Source of the DNA: Strix aluco
Taxonomy: Eukaryota > Chordata > Aves > Strigiformes > Strigidae
Reading direction: 5' to 3'
Assembly (NCBI RefSeq): GCF_031877795.1
Contig: NC_133932.1
Location: 20,772,180 to 20,836,179, forward strand
DNA: 64,000 nt
Position numbers and translations under genes: made by a program. This document shows, piece after piece, positions 9,502 to 22,295 of the stretch (position 1 is the stretch's first letter; every line of letters begins with the position of its first letter). The notes below the pieces were generated by a model that saw nothing but the letters and a program-made list of their open reading frames with translations, did not search any database and had not been told where the DNA came from.

Positions 9502-12129
9502 AACACCTATGGAATATTGTCCTGCTTGATGTCTCTGTCACTTGGGTCTTTCTGCTTTGTGAAGTCTTTTTTGTTAATGTTAACATGTCCTCAGCTACTT
9601 AACTTGGTGTCCACAATCTATATGCAATTTTCATGTGCTGGAGGCAGCAAAGAGCTCATGATTTAATCAAGCAGAACTTCTGCTACATTTCCTATCACTT
9701 CTATGTCCTGGAATAGTTTGTGTTTGTTCTCTTATGGTGCTTCTTTAAGCAATTACCCACTTTTCTCTTTATGTCCTTAAAGTTGTCTCCCCAGTGCTCT
9801 CATGCACTAGCTTTCTCAGTTTATTGATTTCTATCTTCAATAAGTACTTTATTATTCAGTTCTCTTGCCTTCTCTTTTTGGCATCAAATACAGTTACATT
9901 CTCCATTCAGTTGCTTTAGTAGGTGTTAGATCCTCTCAATTAAATTTTTTCTTTATAAGACTTTTTTCGGGTGGGTTGAGGGGGGGAACAATAGGTTTCA
10001 AATTGTGACTTGTTTTGGAATTTTCTAGTGCTTTCAGTGAACTTATCCTTAGAGACGTACTTATTCCAGGTCCCTTTGATTTATTTTTTTTTTTTTTGCC
10101 AATATATGACAGAAAATTAGTTGCTCTTGACTATAAACCACTTCTGTGCTTCAGCTTCTGCAAATCCAAGCTCACCTACCAAATCCAAAAGTGTAATATG
10201 CAGCATCTTATTTGTCCTTGGGTGACATCTGTCTTGCATTATTATGCAAAAACATCATAGCCAATTTATTTTTTTCCTCCATAGTTTGCATGCTGCCTTA
10301 TACCACTTAGAGCAGCAACAGCCATCCAGGTCAGAGAAACTAAGCAGGCATTTATCAGTCAGGCTCTTCAGAGAGTCTTGGTTATCAGTGATTTTACTTA
10401 GTTCAGACACAATAACAAAATATCTCTGGTACGATGTCATGTTGTCTTTGAATGGGACTATACCTGTGCCTGACTTGTACATTGTTAATAACGTTGTATA
10501 TAACCAAGAAATTGTGGACTGAGCTCCACTGTAGAAAGTAGATGCTATTTCACCTGATTAACCATATAAGCAATAATATTTTCAGAGAAAGAGGAGAACC
10601 ACAGACTCCTTGTACATTTTCTAAAGTAAAACTTTCCCCCAAGAAGAGTAGAAACAAACAGCATAAGGAGGCTTTTTGCTCCACTTCCTCCAGATTCTGT
10701 CTCTTGTCATTATCAAGCTATCACTACATCTGCTGCCGGGTTTCCCGTGCATTTTCTAGTGGTTTTGACTATATTGTCAAGTCAATTTGTACATTTAGCA
10801 CACAGTACCCAGAGAAGCCTCATGGACTTCCTTGTTCAGACTGGGGCTAGTCTGAATTGGTCTCTGTTTTGTCCCCTGATTACTGCTGTCTTATTTTTCT
10901 GTGAGGGTTTGTGTTGTTCTCTAGCACCGATCCAGACTCACATGCCTTAACAATATTTAATCTGATGCCTGGTGTAGAGAACTCTGGAACAGGCAGAGAT
11001 AAGGAATAATGTCTTGCTGCATGAGAAGTAATGCAATAGATTATTCCTTTCATCGGGATCTGCTTAGGATATCTGACCTGAGTCTCACTGTCTGCATTTG
11101 ATATTTTTGGTAAAAAGGGTCTTGAAAAGCTTGAGCAGCTTTCATGGGAGCCTCACTGGTAATTTGCCTCACAGTCACAGATGTTGTACCCAAACCTCTG
11201 CATCTTGCTCCTTGTCTTACCCCAGGAAGCTTCTGCAAGAACTTTTCAAGTCTCTTAACTGCTATATTCCTCCAGGCAAAACTTCCCATTCCTCTGTCTT
11301 TGCTTTGAAAAAGAAATGGTACCCAGGCCTTCTCTCAAAGCAAAACCATCTTGCTTGCAGATAAACCTAAGAATTGAGGGACTGCCTAGATGGGGTATAT
11401 AGCACTACAGAACAGTCACAGGACTAGTGCAACTTGGAGTGTATCTCCATGGCTCTTCAAAAGTGGGCTGATCCTCCTCTTCCTGAGTTAGCTAGAATTA
11501 CCAGCCTAGATTCAATTTGAAGATTTGCACCGAATCTTAGGCTTGTAGAGTCATGCTAGCATAGTATCTGTCTTCTCTGAATGTAAGCCAGATATGTCCA
11601 TGTGACTGCTGTGCTCCAACACAAATTTGCAATTAATTGTTCTCAGAGAGATTTTGGCTTACCTTCATGGAGGATTTTGAGTTTTGTTCCTTGTTTGCAT
11701 GAGTTTAGATTGATGTTATACCAGGAGCTAATACTTTGTAAATACTTTCTTATGTTTAAATGCTACAAAACCTTCTGCCAAGTAGATCCTACATCTTAGT
11801 ACAACAAGGAAAACACAAATGTAGAATCTCAAGCAATCACTCTTTGCTTTTCCAGGTGATAATTCTGTAAATTTCCAAAAGATGCTTCAAGAAATAGTCA
11901 ATACTGGAGCAATTCTGGCAACTCAGTTACTATAAAAAGTTCAGCAACCTGTTGTGCAGAAATAGGTTTACTGTGCAAGATAGAGAGGGACAGCCTACTT
12001 CCTATGACAAAGGACATCAGTGTATGTTCAGAATGGGCAGGGGAGGGTAGTTTTGTTCTGCAATGTTTTGTGTCAACTGATGAGACACACAGTAGATTTT
12101 CATTGCTGTTGGACCACCTGTAGCATCCT
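9502..12129. other. Intergenic stretch, no gene recognised
   Basis: AT-rich, with only short open frames (up to 102 codons at 10542-10850) in inconsistent frames. A T-run of about 14 lies near 10086-10098. No repeat tail or exon is recognised. Confidence 0.6.
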
Positions 12130-12289
12130 ACAGGATGTCGTGGAATCTCTGTCCATGGAGGTATTCAAAATCAGACTGGACACAACCCTCAGCAACCTGC
12201 TCTAGCTGACCGTGCCTGAGCAGGGGGTTGGACTAGATGATCTCAAGAGGTGCCTTCCAACCTCAGCTATTTTGTGGCTCTATGACTAG
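12130..12289 (+). mobile_element. CR1 LINE, 3'-terminal fragment
   Basis: The fragment encodes the last residues of the CR1 reverse transcriptase ORF (DVVESLSMEVFKIRLD) and then the CR1 3' UTR: gagcagggggttggactagatgatctc, ccttccaacctcagc, ending in the degenerate tail tgtggctctatgactag. Severe 5' truncation is typical for CR1. CR1 is the dominant interspersed repeat in birds and the main sign that this is avian DNA. Confidence 0.92.
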
Positions 12290-12879
12290 TGCCAGGGTTT
12301 GTAGATCCCAAACTAACTAAAGGTTCATTCTAGCACAGGTTGCCAGGTCTTAGCGTTGGTGCTTTGGATACGAGAGAAGAATATTGTAAGAGACTGTTAT
12401 GACTTACAAGCAAGATTCAGCAACTTAGAGGACATTGTCTGAAGGCACAACTCCTCTGGGAAGTCAGTGGCCCTTTACTTGAAGTAAGGACTTCAGTGTT
12501 TGCAAAGTGCTTTGTCTTTGCCTGGTCAGTGTTGCATGTTGCACACAGGTGCATGCTCCTCTGGTGTGCTCGTGGGTGGGATGGGTAGGATCAGCAATCA
12601 GTGCCTGCATGTTTAGGGTTGTGCAGTACCCTCCCAGTCACAGTTAGGGATTTTTTTCTTGTAACTGAGCATTTTCTCCAAATGTGTTTAGCTGCCAGAG
12701 AGATGGTCCCTCCTTTAGCTGAGTGTGTTTCAGTAGTGCCTTGGATGAGCAGGACTTCCATGTTGGTTTTGAGGTCAGAATCGGAGGATACTTGAACTTC
12801 AAAACAATTTACAACTTTTACTTATTACTGAAACTTTTAAAAAGAAACCAGTGATGCTGGTGGAGCCTCTGTGATAACA
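12290..12879. other. Spacer between CR1 fragment and LTR, no gene recognised
   Basis: Nothing recognisable beyond a 64-codon open frame at 12601-12795. I see no splice-framed exon or repeat motif. Confidence 0.5.
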
Positions 12880-13744
12880 TGTTTAATAAAAGGGTAAAAA
12901 GATGCTGCACAGCAGCGATGAGGAGAAGGAGTGAGAAAAATGTGAGCTAAATAACCCTGGAGACACCAAGGTTAGTGGAGAAGGAGGGAGAGTTGGTGCT
13001 TCAGGTGCTGGAGTAGAGATTCTCCTGCAGCCCATGGAGAAGACCATGATGAAGTAGGTTGGCCCTCTGCAGCCCCTAGAGGACCATGCCAGAGTAGGTA
13101 TCCACGCTGCAGCCTGTGGAGGACCCCATGCTGGAGCAGGCTCCTGGCAGGAGGTGTGGCTGTGGAGAGGAGCCCACACAACAGCAGGTTTTCTGGCAGG
13201 ACCTGTGACCTGCAGGGGATCCACACTGGAGCAGTCCGTTCCTGATGGACTGTACCCCGTGGAAAGGACCCATGCTGGAGCAGTTCTTGAAGAATGGCAG
13301 CTGGTAGGAAAGACTCATGCTGGAGCAGTTTGTGAGGGACCGTATCCCATGGGAAGGACCTATGCTGGATCACGGGAACAGTGTGAAGAAGGAGTGGCAG
13401 AGATGAAGTGTTAAGAACTGACCCTGACCCTGACCCCCATTCCCATCCCCCTGCACTGCTGGGGATGGGGAGGAAGAGGTAAATCTTGGAAGAAGAGGGG
13501 GTGGGGGATGGTGTTTTAAACTTTGTTTTTATTTCTCACTATCCTGCTCTGTTATTAATCGGCAATACATTAAATTAATTTCCTCAAGTCAAGTCTGTTT
13601 TGCCCTTGAAACTAACTGGTGAGTGATCTTCCTGTCCTTATCTCAACCCACAAGCTTTTTCATCCTATCTTCTCCCCTTGCCCTGCTGAGGAGTGAGAGA
13701 GTGTCTGGGTTGGCACCTGGTGGCCAGCCAAGGTCAACCCACCA
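12880..13744 (+). mobile_element. ERVL-like LTR with internal degenerate tandem repeats
   Basis: This is an LTR of the same family as the 467-712 fragment, plus orientation. The 5' part is an array of imperfect repeats built on gcccatggaggacc...ctggagcag. The key block CTGGAGCAG recurs at 13131, 13226, 13275, 13320 and (degenerate) 13365, a spacing of 45-49 bases or twice that. Then come a polyadenylation-type ATTAAA at 13569-13574, the tcaagtctgttttgcc block, cttatctcaacccacaagc, and the terminal ctggtggccagccaaggtcaacccacca. The left boundary is uncertain and no target duplication was identified, so it may be 5'-truncated. Open frames of 80-133 codons on the minus strand are a by-product of the array. 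Confidence 0.85.
13131..13373 (+). repeat. Degenerate tandem array (45-49 bp unit) inside the LTR
   Basis: Five copies of a CTGGAGCAG core alternate with cccatgg/ccgtgg-type blocks. Steps between cores are 95 (twice the unit), 49, 45 and 45 bases. Copies have diverged, so the array is old relative to the insertion. Confidence 0.75.
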
Positions 13745-16700
13745 TGGAAGGCTTATTCACTAACAGAGCTATAATACGAAATAAGATGCTATAAACATAG
13801 GCTCTACACTCTTAAGGCATTGTATGCTGATGATACCTCTCTAGATCTTCTGACTTTAATCTTATCACTCTGTACTGAGCTCTGGAAACTTCATTTCCAC
13901 TCATTCTATTCTCTCAGCTGAGAATAAATACCGCTCAGCAAGCAAAGGTAAGTGATTTTTGGGTTGATTTTGGTCTGACTGCTGCCACAGTCCAACAGTT
14001 TATATGCTAGTGTAGTGTTTGTATCTAGCTGTGCTTGTATTTTGGATTTCCATTAGTGTGGGTGAAAGAGAAACCATAGACAAAACCCCTGAAATCCTTT
14101 CTATTTATTATCTCTGAAGTATACAACCCCCTCTTCTGCACAAAACAAGCGGCCACATGCAGAACAATGTGCTTAGTACATAAACGTCTTGCTTGTACTC
14201 ACTTCATCTCTTGTCTGAGAGAGGAGTTGTAGTGTGGAAAAAAAGATGAGTGAGCCAACTACTGAAAAGCTCTGGCCTGGCTGCTTGCCTTTATCTTCAA
14301 CTTGCATGAAATATTCAAATGAGGAAGATTAGAATCAAATAACAGCAGTTAGTGTATTGTTAGGATTGCCTCCTTAATGAGGCAAGTTAGTGCCTGCAGA
14401 GCTATGATACCTTCATGAGCACTGCCTGCCTCCAGGTCTGAATCTCTACCAGCTGCAGTTACTATCACCTTCTTTATAATTTTCATTCTTGTGTAATCAA
14501 CAGTGGTCACCTATTTCATGGTTCTCTATATAGAAAAAATAAAAACATACACATATATGGAAACATCTTGATGCATATGTACATTTCTCTCTGTGTGTGA
14601 AGCTGTGAATATAAACAGATAAAAAAAGTTTTTTCCTTGAGAAATTAATTTCTTAGTAATTTCCTATCAACAGAATATCTCATTATATATAAATGTTGTG
14701 AAAGACCTTATTAGACAGACACATGAGGGTAAAATTAAAAGTTGCTGTGGAAACCATAACCTGAAATAAGTCTTTCTTTTGCTCACTCAAAATGCCAGTC
14801 TTTGTCTTCTATTAGAATACTGTTTGCATATCATTTCTTTCTTTAGGAAAAAGAATCTGAATTGCTGATACACAAATGGAAATCCCATCTGACTGTGACT
14901 GTAAAGTGCATCTCAGACTAATGGAAAATCTTTTTTCCTTTTCTGTGTTTTAAGCCCCTCTCTTGTCTTGGTATCAGTCTGGTGTAAGGCATAAAAAAAA
15001 TTAATCCCTGGTGGTCATTACTGCCCATCTGTGACCAGCTGTAGTGGTTTTTTGGAACTGTTGATATTATTGCCATCACTGGAATTAATTTTGATGTAGG
15101 AAACAGCTTGGGGTAGGGTATAGAGGAGGGAAGAAGAAAGACTAATGAAGATGGTAAGGCATGGAGGAAATGTTTTGCTAAACACAAAACATTCTTTAGC
15201 TCTCAGCTGCAGCTGTCATCATCCCTCTATAGCACATTCTTAGAAAATCACATCTCAAATATGGCTTGTCAAATAAGCAAAAAGTGACTTGAGCTCTGTA
15301 TGTACTTTGGTACAGAGAGGCTTGATCACACTAAAGCTGGCATCCATGTTCTATCCTTGAGATTCTTCTGTACATGCTATTTTCTGTAGTCATCTGTTGG
15401 CAGATGCATTCACATAGTGTTAGCCTGGGTCAGGAATGTGCTTTTGAAAAGAAACTCCTGATGGTCCGTGCTTACTATGCTGGGTTCATATTGTCAAGCA
15501 GCCTTGGAGCACACAGAAAACACTGCATCTTTTCTGATGGAGCTAAAGCAGAATATGCACCCTGGGGGTACACCTAATGCTCTCCAGCTGCTGACGGGCA
15601 TTCAGTTCACAGGATCAGACTGTGATTAGCCCAAAATAAAATCCCCCCCAACCCATGCTGTGCTGTGTCAAACCACTCCTGCTGAGCTACACAGCTGATG
15701 AGATAAACATAGCTTTTGTTAAACAAGCTCTTCCTGCAGTGTGATTTTTTTTTAATCTGTTTTATATGCAAGAAATAACTTGAGTATCAGCTCCAAGAAG
15801 GCACTGAAAAATGCCGATTTGCAGTGCTCGTGTACTGAAGATCTCTCAATGATTACACAAACGATGTGCATGGAAAAGATGGGGCCAAATATCGAGTGTG
15901 CTCCTGTTATGTGCCTTTCTGTCTAGGAAAAAGCATTACAGACTGATTCTTATGGTGACCTGCTAACCCTGGATTGCTCGGCAGGAAAACATAGGAGTCA
16001 TGGCTGCATGCAGACACTGCTGCCAGTTAAGCCTCATATTTTCTTCACAAACGCTGAAATACCACAGAGAATGATGTAATGTCAATCTGTACAATTATTT
16101 GCAAATGCATGAGTCCCATTTGACTTATTCAGTAGTTATATATTAAAAAAATAAACTGGCACAGAATTTCTACTGTTATCACACAACAGCTTGCATTTAA
16201 AAGCCATTGTGCCGAAGTGCAAATTGAGAATTAGCATATTTGGGGGGGAAAAAAAAAAAGGCAAAAAGCCAAATGCTTAGAATACATCTACTAGATAAAA
16301 TGACAAGGCCAGTCCCAGCTCTGGCGTTCACACTCAGCAAACATTTTATGTACAGACACTAGCTGATGGGCAGGCAATTTTTCTGCCCTTTCGGTTTTAG
16401 TGCCATCAATGTAGGGCTCAGCCCTGGTAGAATTTAATTGAATTTGCTCTGAACCAATACTTGAATGCCTCTATGCTGGTTTATAATTTGAATAAGGAGT
16501 CAGCTGTGAAACAAGCTAGCTCAGACATTGTGAAATCCATCTTTCTCTTAGGAATACAGGAGAAGTGACATCCTGGAGATGGCTCCGGACTGTTCTAACT
16601 TTGTACAATATTTTACAGGGTGATTCAGAATTGCAATACTAGACAAGGACATTTTTATTTCAAAGATAAATATTAGGTGATTCTTTACAAGTTTCACCTC

Positions 16701-17444
16701 AATTTGTTTAAGAAGGATTACGGACAGTTTCTCTCTGCCAGCATGGTTGGCCTGCGTTAAATGAGCTGTACATTCCCAGTGGATTGGTGTCTGTGTGATA
16801 GAAAACAGGTTCTGTGTTGGCGTCTTTGTGATGGGTCTTTGCAGAGGCAGATAGTGAATGGGTATGGAGGAATTTACTGCATTGGCCTGCTGCGTAGCTA
16901 GTGTTAGACTGAGGAAACCCGCCTGACCTTGTGATCTCGGCAATATGTAGGGCAGTTTCTGTCCAAAGGGCTCTTGCTCAAGCCCCTTTTCATGAGCAAC
17001 ATATTTTTGTTTTGATAAAAAATGTTTTTTGTTTGTTGCAGTGTAACAGCCAATAAATGGAGAGGTACGTGTATGTTATCTGCCATCTGAAGCATGAACA
17101 AACAACCCCTGCCCCAGTGTCTTGATAAGAGTGGCAGAAAGTTACCATCCTGAGGTACTGTTTCGGCTTTGCTCACTTTGCTTTCATCTGACAGGAGTAA
17201 TCCATCTGTAGCTTAGTGGGTTTTTTTGGCTACATTTCATACCGTCTGCTTTAGTTCCAGTTTGTGGTTTACAGAGGGTGCTTGGGATTGTGTGTACTAA
17301 GTAGGCTAGATCCTCATAGCTGAGCATTCACAAGTAGTTACTTGCCTTTGATCACAAATAATTTATTGCTGAGTTACCTAGGAGGATATGGCTGCATGGT
17401 AAGAAAAAAACCCCAACATCCACATTAGGTTAGAGAAAATATAA
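13745..17444. other. Intergenic stretch, no gene recognised
   Basis: AT-rich DNA with short open frames only (largest 16548-16943, minus, 131 codons, no recognisable motif). Short A and T runs occur (for example about 16249-16259). No recognisable element. Confidence 0.6.
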
Positions 17445-17530
17445 AGTCTAGGAATAATTTAGGTTGGAAAGGACTTCTGGAAGTCACCTGGGCCAAACCC
17501 CTGCTCAAAGCAGGGCTAACTTCAATGCTG
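17445..17530 (-). mobile_element. Short CR1-like 3' relic, antisense
   Basis: On the plus strand the sequence aggttggaaaggacttctgg, then gtcacctgggccaaacccctgctcaaagcagg, is the reverse complement of the CR1 3' UTR (gagcagg...ttggac...ccttccaacc). About 85 bases survive and the tail repeat is eroded. Confidence 0.75.
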
Positions 17531-19739
17531 TACCCCATCTTGAACAGTGGCCAGCAGCTGAGAAGAGAAAAAACGTAGAAAAATACAGCTATCATGCACA
17601 TTGAAAACCTTGCCTAGCTTTTTACAGTCAAGGATGTAGGACTTTGTGAGATGGGGGTTGCATTTGAATAATCTCTTAATAACCATTGATAAACCTGCCC
17701 TGCATGACGACTTCAATCTCTTAACCCAATTTTTGGTTTTAATCTCCAAAATAAACTGCAAACAGCAAAGAGTTCCACTAATTTAATTATGTTCTGTGAA
17801 AAAATATGCTGGTGGTTGAAACCCACTTCTTGATAATTTACATATGTGCCTCCTGAAGAAGCTAAGTGGCCTGAAATGAAAACAAAGCAATAAAAAGGCA
17901 AATAGAGTGGGGTGGGGTGTTCTCCGCTGTGGCTGGTTTTGTTTTCTTAAAATGAGGCCCCAGAGCAGCTGGGTGAGCAATGGAGGAAATGAAGAGGCTT
18001 CCAGAGATATTAAAGACTGGAGGCAGAAAGTGTAGGGGACATATACTGGAAGGTTTTTATGTATGAAGTGTCTCAACTATGAGTAGTGGGACAGAAACCC
18101 TGTGGGACACGCATGCAGGTAGGGGCAGTGTGGTAAAATGCCAATGGAGAAGTGATGATATGGTGAAGAAGAGGCTACATGGACCTTCATCACAGCACCT
18201 GGAAGTTAGGAGCTGAGAGGAAGAGGGATTACTGTGGTGCAGCTGAAGGCTTGTTCTCTTGCAAGAAGGAACCAATCAACATGTAGCAAGAGAAGCAGAA
18301 ATGGTAAAGATGAGCAAAGCAGCTTGCTCCTCAAAAAGAGAGGCAAAAGTCAGAGGACTGTTAGTAGCTCAAGGCTCCAAGAGGGAAAACATCAACAGGG
18401 AGAGCTACTAAATCCTGAAGGAAAAAATAAACCAAAACAAAATAGCATGCTGGTCAAGCTAGTTGTACAGCCAGGAAACACTGGGCCATTTGGTGAGGTT
18501 GTTGATGCCATCCGTGTCAACAGAGCTGGTGACAGAGGGCACCCCAGCAGCACTGTGGATCTGCCCCAGGGAGCTGTGGGGGATGATGCTGCCCCTTCTG
18601 CCTGCCTCTCTGTGGCCAGCAAAGGCCCTCAAATGCCTTATCAGGGTCATGAGCACAGTAGTACTTAGCCTAACAGTTCAAAAATATCCTAGCTGTCTTT
18701 TATGTGTATTAGCTGATAAATAATTGCTTTACACTTCACAGTTATGTCCATGCTACTTTTTTTGCCTGGCTAAAGGTGTCCAAACAAACTGATCCAAAGT
18801 AGAGGCTGTAACAACATGTGTCCAGGATGGAGGACAATAGGGAGAAGACCCCAGAGACTCCCACCTGTCCCCAGAAGGGCACATCTAGGAGCGTGAACAA
18901 CCCTTGTTGAGGGAAAACTGGTTAGGTTGTCACTAGTGAGTGGGAGAATCATGAATTGCAGCCCTGAGGAAGGACCTGGGACAGGGTGTTGAGGCTGAAA
19001 AAGATCCTGAAGGTCAGAGGAAGGATCAGCAGTGGATTTTTCCCTGTTAAGAAACGCATCTGTACCTGGAGTGAATAAAAAATAACTGTGCCAGAACAAT
19101 ACTCAAAGAAGGGTTTGTTCAGGTGAGCTTTGGTAAAATACTTTCAGTTCTTGGAAGGAAGTGTGAAAGCCATAAAATGTATTGCAGATTAGTACAGTCA
19201 GTACAGAGATTGTGGTTGGAAAGAAAAGCCATGCAAAGGGACTCATCTGAGGATGTATAATGCTGAAGACACAGCTTCCTCAGATCCCGATTATCAAGAC
19301 TTATGGGAAGAGCTTTAAACTAAGAAATGAGGAAATGAGGAAAACGGTTTGGGAGAGTAATGAAATCCTTACAGTTGTTTTTATACTAAAAGGAGAAGGG
19401 GGAAAAAAGCTGACAACTGTAGTCAAGTTGGCAATACCATAGTCAAGTTATTTACTTTTACATGGCTAGAAACTATGTGGTCAATAGGAAACAACAGGCA
19501 TGCCTGTGTATTCACACCAGGCAAGTGTATTGCAGGTGATGTACTGAGCATGAAACTGAATATGATGTTGACTGCATCAAGGTGGAATAGCAGCAGTGAT
19601 TACTGCATGACAAGGAGCAATCATGTTGGAAATGCACTGCACAGAAATTACAGAAATAACAGTTTAAAGGTAGTGGAGGAGTAGAACCATGTTTTAAAGA
19701 TGCTAAGAAATTATTAAAAAAGAGGATAATGTGGATAAA
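17531..19739. other. Intergenic stretch, no gene recognised
   Basis: The purine-rich plus strand carries open frames of up to 144 codons (18234-18668) that overlap minus-strand frames of similar size. None has a recognisable motif. It may be the upstream, more decayed part of the LINE relic that follows, but I see no diagnostic motif to show that. Confidence 0.4.
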
Positions 19740-20110
19740 GTAGATTAATTATGATAAAAATAATTCTAGGAAAGGATGTCGAAGGAGGCCCTTCTGGGAT
19801 AGACTGGGGAGTTGAATTTGGATATGAACAAAGAATTATTTAATGCTATTAGAGAGAGAAATACTCCTGAGATTTGTATCACAGGAAATTTTAATTTCTC
19901 AGTCATCAAGACTGAAAATCATTAGCAATCATAGGCCATGGGTGTGACAATCAAATGATCTGTTTAACTGAGCAGTCAATGAACCAACAGAGGGTGATAC
20001 TACTTAGAATTTTGTTTCTGTGACTAACATTAGCAACTTAAAGGAGATGGTTGTAGAAAAAAACCTTGAGTGAGCATTGTGAGATTGATTTAGTTGATGT
20101 GACCTGGAAT
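19740..20110 (+). pseudogene. Decayed LINE endonuclease-domain relic (CR1/L2-like)
   Basis: The 28 codons from 19827 to 19910 read in frame NKELFNAIRE, then RNTPEICITGNFNFSVIK. This matches the apurinic-endonuclease motif of non-LTR retrotransposons of the CR1/L2 group, usually close to PEICIMGDFNFPDI. In a shifted frame from 19978 it continues NEPTEGDTT, a stop, then NFVSVTNISNL, resembling the EPTRGDNILDLVFTN block that follows in such proteins. Stops and at least one frameshift show it is dead. The catalytic Asp of GDFN is here Asn (GNFN). Extent on both sides is uncertain. Confidence 0.5.
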
Positions 20111-20623
20111 GTGGGTCTGTGAATCTTATTCGTAGTTTAGAAAGGGAAAAGCATGCACAACCGGAGGGAACTAAATGGTGAAGAGTGCACAAAGAAGCTC
20201 AAGATTTCACTTTAAATGAAGCCTGGAATTTCCTTATGTTAAAGATGTAAAGCATTGGGGGCTTCTTTTCTAGAGCAAAGGAAATAATAGCCCCAGCCAG
20301 CTCTGGAAATAATGGCATTTTCTCTTGAAATGGGTGTTAGAAACACACAGAGACTCTCCAATGACAGGGAAAAATGGTTACCCGGCAAAGAGACCTGTCT
20401 TAAAGATCAAGAAGCTCAGGGAGAAAATGGGAACTGCCAGCAGCTGTGCTAAGGCTGGTCTCGCAAAATACCTTCAAATGGTAACCAGTGGGCTCTTGGG
20501 GTGTGTGGGAGAAGAGCTGTGGTGGGAACAGCCCTCACGTCTTCACGTCCCTGTAGTTTGGGAGAGCCAGGGAACCCTGAGGGGCTTCTGTTTGGAGTCA
20601 CGCACAATCAGGGGTCTTAAGTA

Positions 20624-20626
20624 GAA

Positions 20627-20678
<52 letters not shown>

Positions 20679-20699
20679 TGTGCGCGCGCGTGTGCGCGC
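20624..20699 (+). repeat. Compound microsatellite: (GA)n then (TG/CG)n
   Basis: About 50 bases of nearly pure GA dinucleotides (one AA interruption near 20640) pass directly into GTGTGTGCGCGCGCGTGTGC-type alternating sequence. It is likely length-variable. The open frame on the minus strand with a Leu-Ser run here is an artefact. Confidence 0.95.
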
Positions 20700-22295
20700 C
20701 ACCACAGAGAAATGTTTGGATTTTTTTCTGTAACAAGGGGAATGTTTTGGTCCAAGTTTGCTTTCAGCACATGGTGAAGTGGGCCAGGCCAGATGCCTCT
20801 TCGGTCTGAGACATCTGTTCAGGGCAGAAAGGGTTAGTGCAAGCAGTGCAAAGGTTAGAGAAGTAATACCGACAACGTCTTTCAGTGCAAAGTGTTAGGA
20901 AATTTTAATTATCAGCCTCATCACTAGCTTGATGTGTAATGACTTCGTATCAGAGGATTCAGCAGGTGCTTGGGCAGAGAAGAAAATGAATAAATCTGTC
21001 TTGACACAAGGTGAACATTCAAGATGACTCCAAGTTTTTGCGTCTGTCTGCACACATCAAAGAAGCTCACCCACCTAAGGAGGATGTACCCCTCCTCAAA
21101 TCCTGCGGCAACTGTATCTGGATCAGAAAACAACTGGCTGTGATGATGTGACAACAGCCAGCCGGCATGCGGATAGCCTTGCTTAACCCATGTCTGGAAC
21201 ATCACATCCCTTCCTTGGGATACCAAGTGGTAGTCTGGGGAGTTATTTTAGCCTAATGTTGAACAGACAGAGTGGAAATTTGATTCTGGACTTGCACAGA
21301 AACGCACTCGACAGTTTTGTTCTGGCTTTATACAAAATTAATTTTTCACTTTCCAATATCTCTGACAACATGAGCTGACTACAGCATTGCTCGTTCTCGC
21401 TGATTACTCATAACGCCTCTGATTTTTCTGTGTTTTGTTTTACCTTAAAATCCCACCTGTTTGAGTCCCAGTTTTAGTGTCTGATTTACTTGGTGACTAT
21501 GGAAGAAATCTGATGTTCCTGCATCTTAAAATGATTGAAAACTCAGTGGACCTGGACACCACTCCTTGCCAATGCAAAGGATCCTGATTGTACCATTTTC
21601 TGAAGCCTTAGCCATGATTTTGAACAGTAGAGGTTAAAAATAATGACACTAGCTAAAAATAATAAACACCTATATACTCTTTCAGAAAATCTCTACTCTA
21701 GACCCTGCACTTTTATGACAAAGGAGCTCCCTTGCTTGTTTTCTGACTTTAACATTTTACAGACTTTTAAAAATGCTGTAATGAAGCCTAAGAAAAGAAT
21801 AAGATAATGTCATAGTAAGTGGGGAGACTTGGGTTTAATTATTTGCTGCTGTTTTCTTTTGTGATCTCAGGCAAGTAGTTTTTCTCTCTCTGCTTTGATT
21901 CTTCATCTCTAAGTGAGGACAATAGCGCTTTCTTGTTTCTCCTGGAGATGCATTACTTTAGACACTATAAAAGACAATGATGAGCTCAGACACTACAGCA
22001 AGGGGATTGTGTTAAAAACAACAGCTCAACAAAAGTTGAAAAAAACTCCGAGGCTCCTGGTGTTTAAGCCCGGATTGTTAAAATATTTCTATCAGTTTGT
22101 TGTGCCCTCTGTGAATATGGGAGGTGAGAATACCAATAACATCTGCATCTCAGTGGGTCTGAACCCTGCTGCTGACTCAAACCTTGGTCTTACTAATACA
22201 ACTGTCTTTTCAGCTGTTAATCTCTGATTTTGAAAAAGGCTGTAGAAAACTTACACACCTGTGAAATGGAAGGTGGATGAGCTTGTTTTTTTTGT
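20700..22295. other. Intergenic stretch, no gene recognised
   Basis: Short open frames only (up to 104 codons, 21913-22227). No repeats or exons recognised. Confidence 0.55.

Noticed and set aside
12883..13414. Cluster of ORFs of 80-133 codons on both strands
   Set aside because: They lie inside the LTR tandem array; the repeated unit keeps frames open without coding function.
20543..20770. Minus-strand ORF with a Leu-Ser repeat
   Set aside because: It is a translation of the GA/CT microsatellite.
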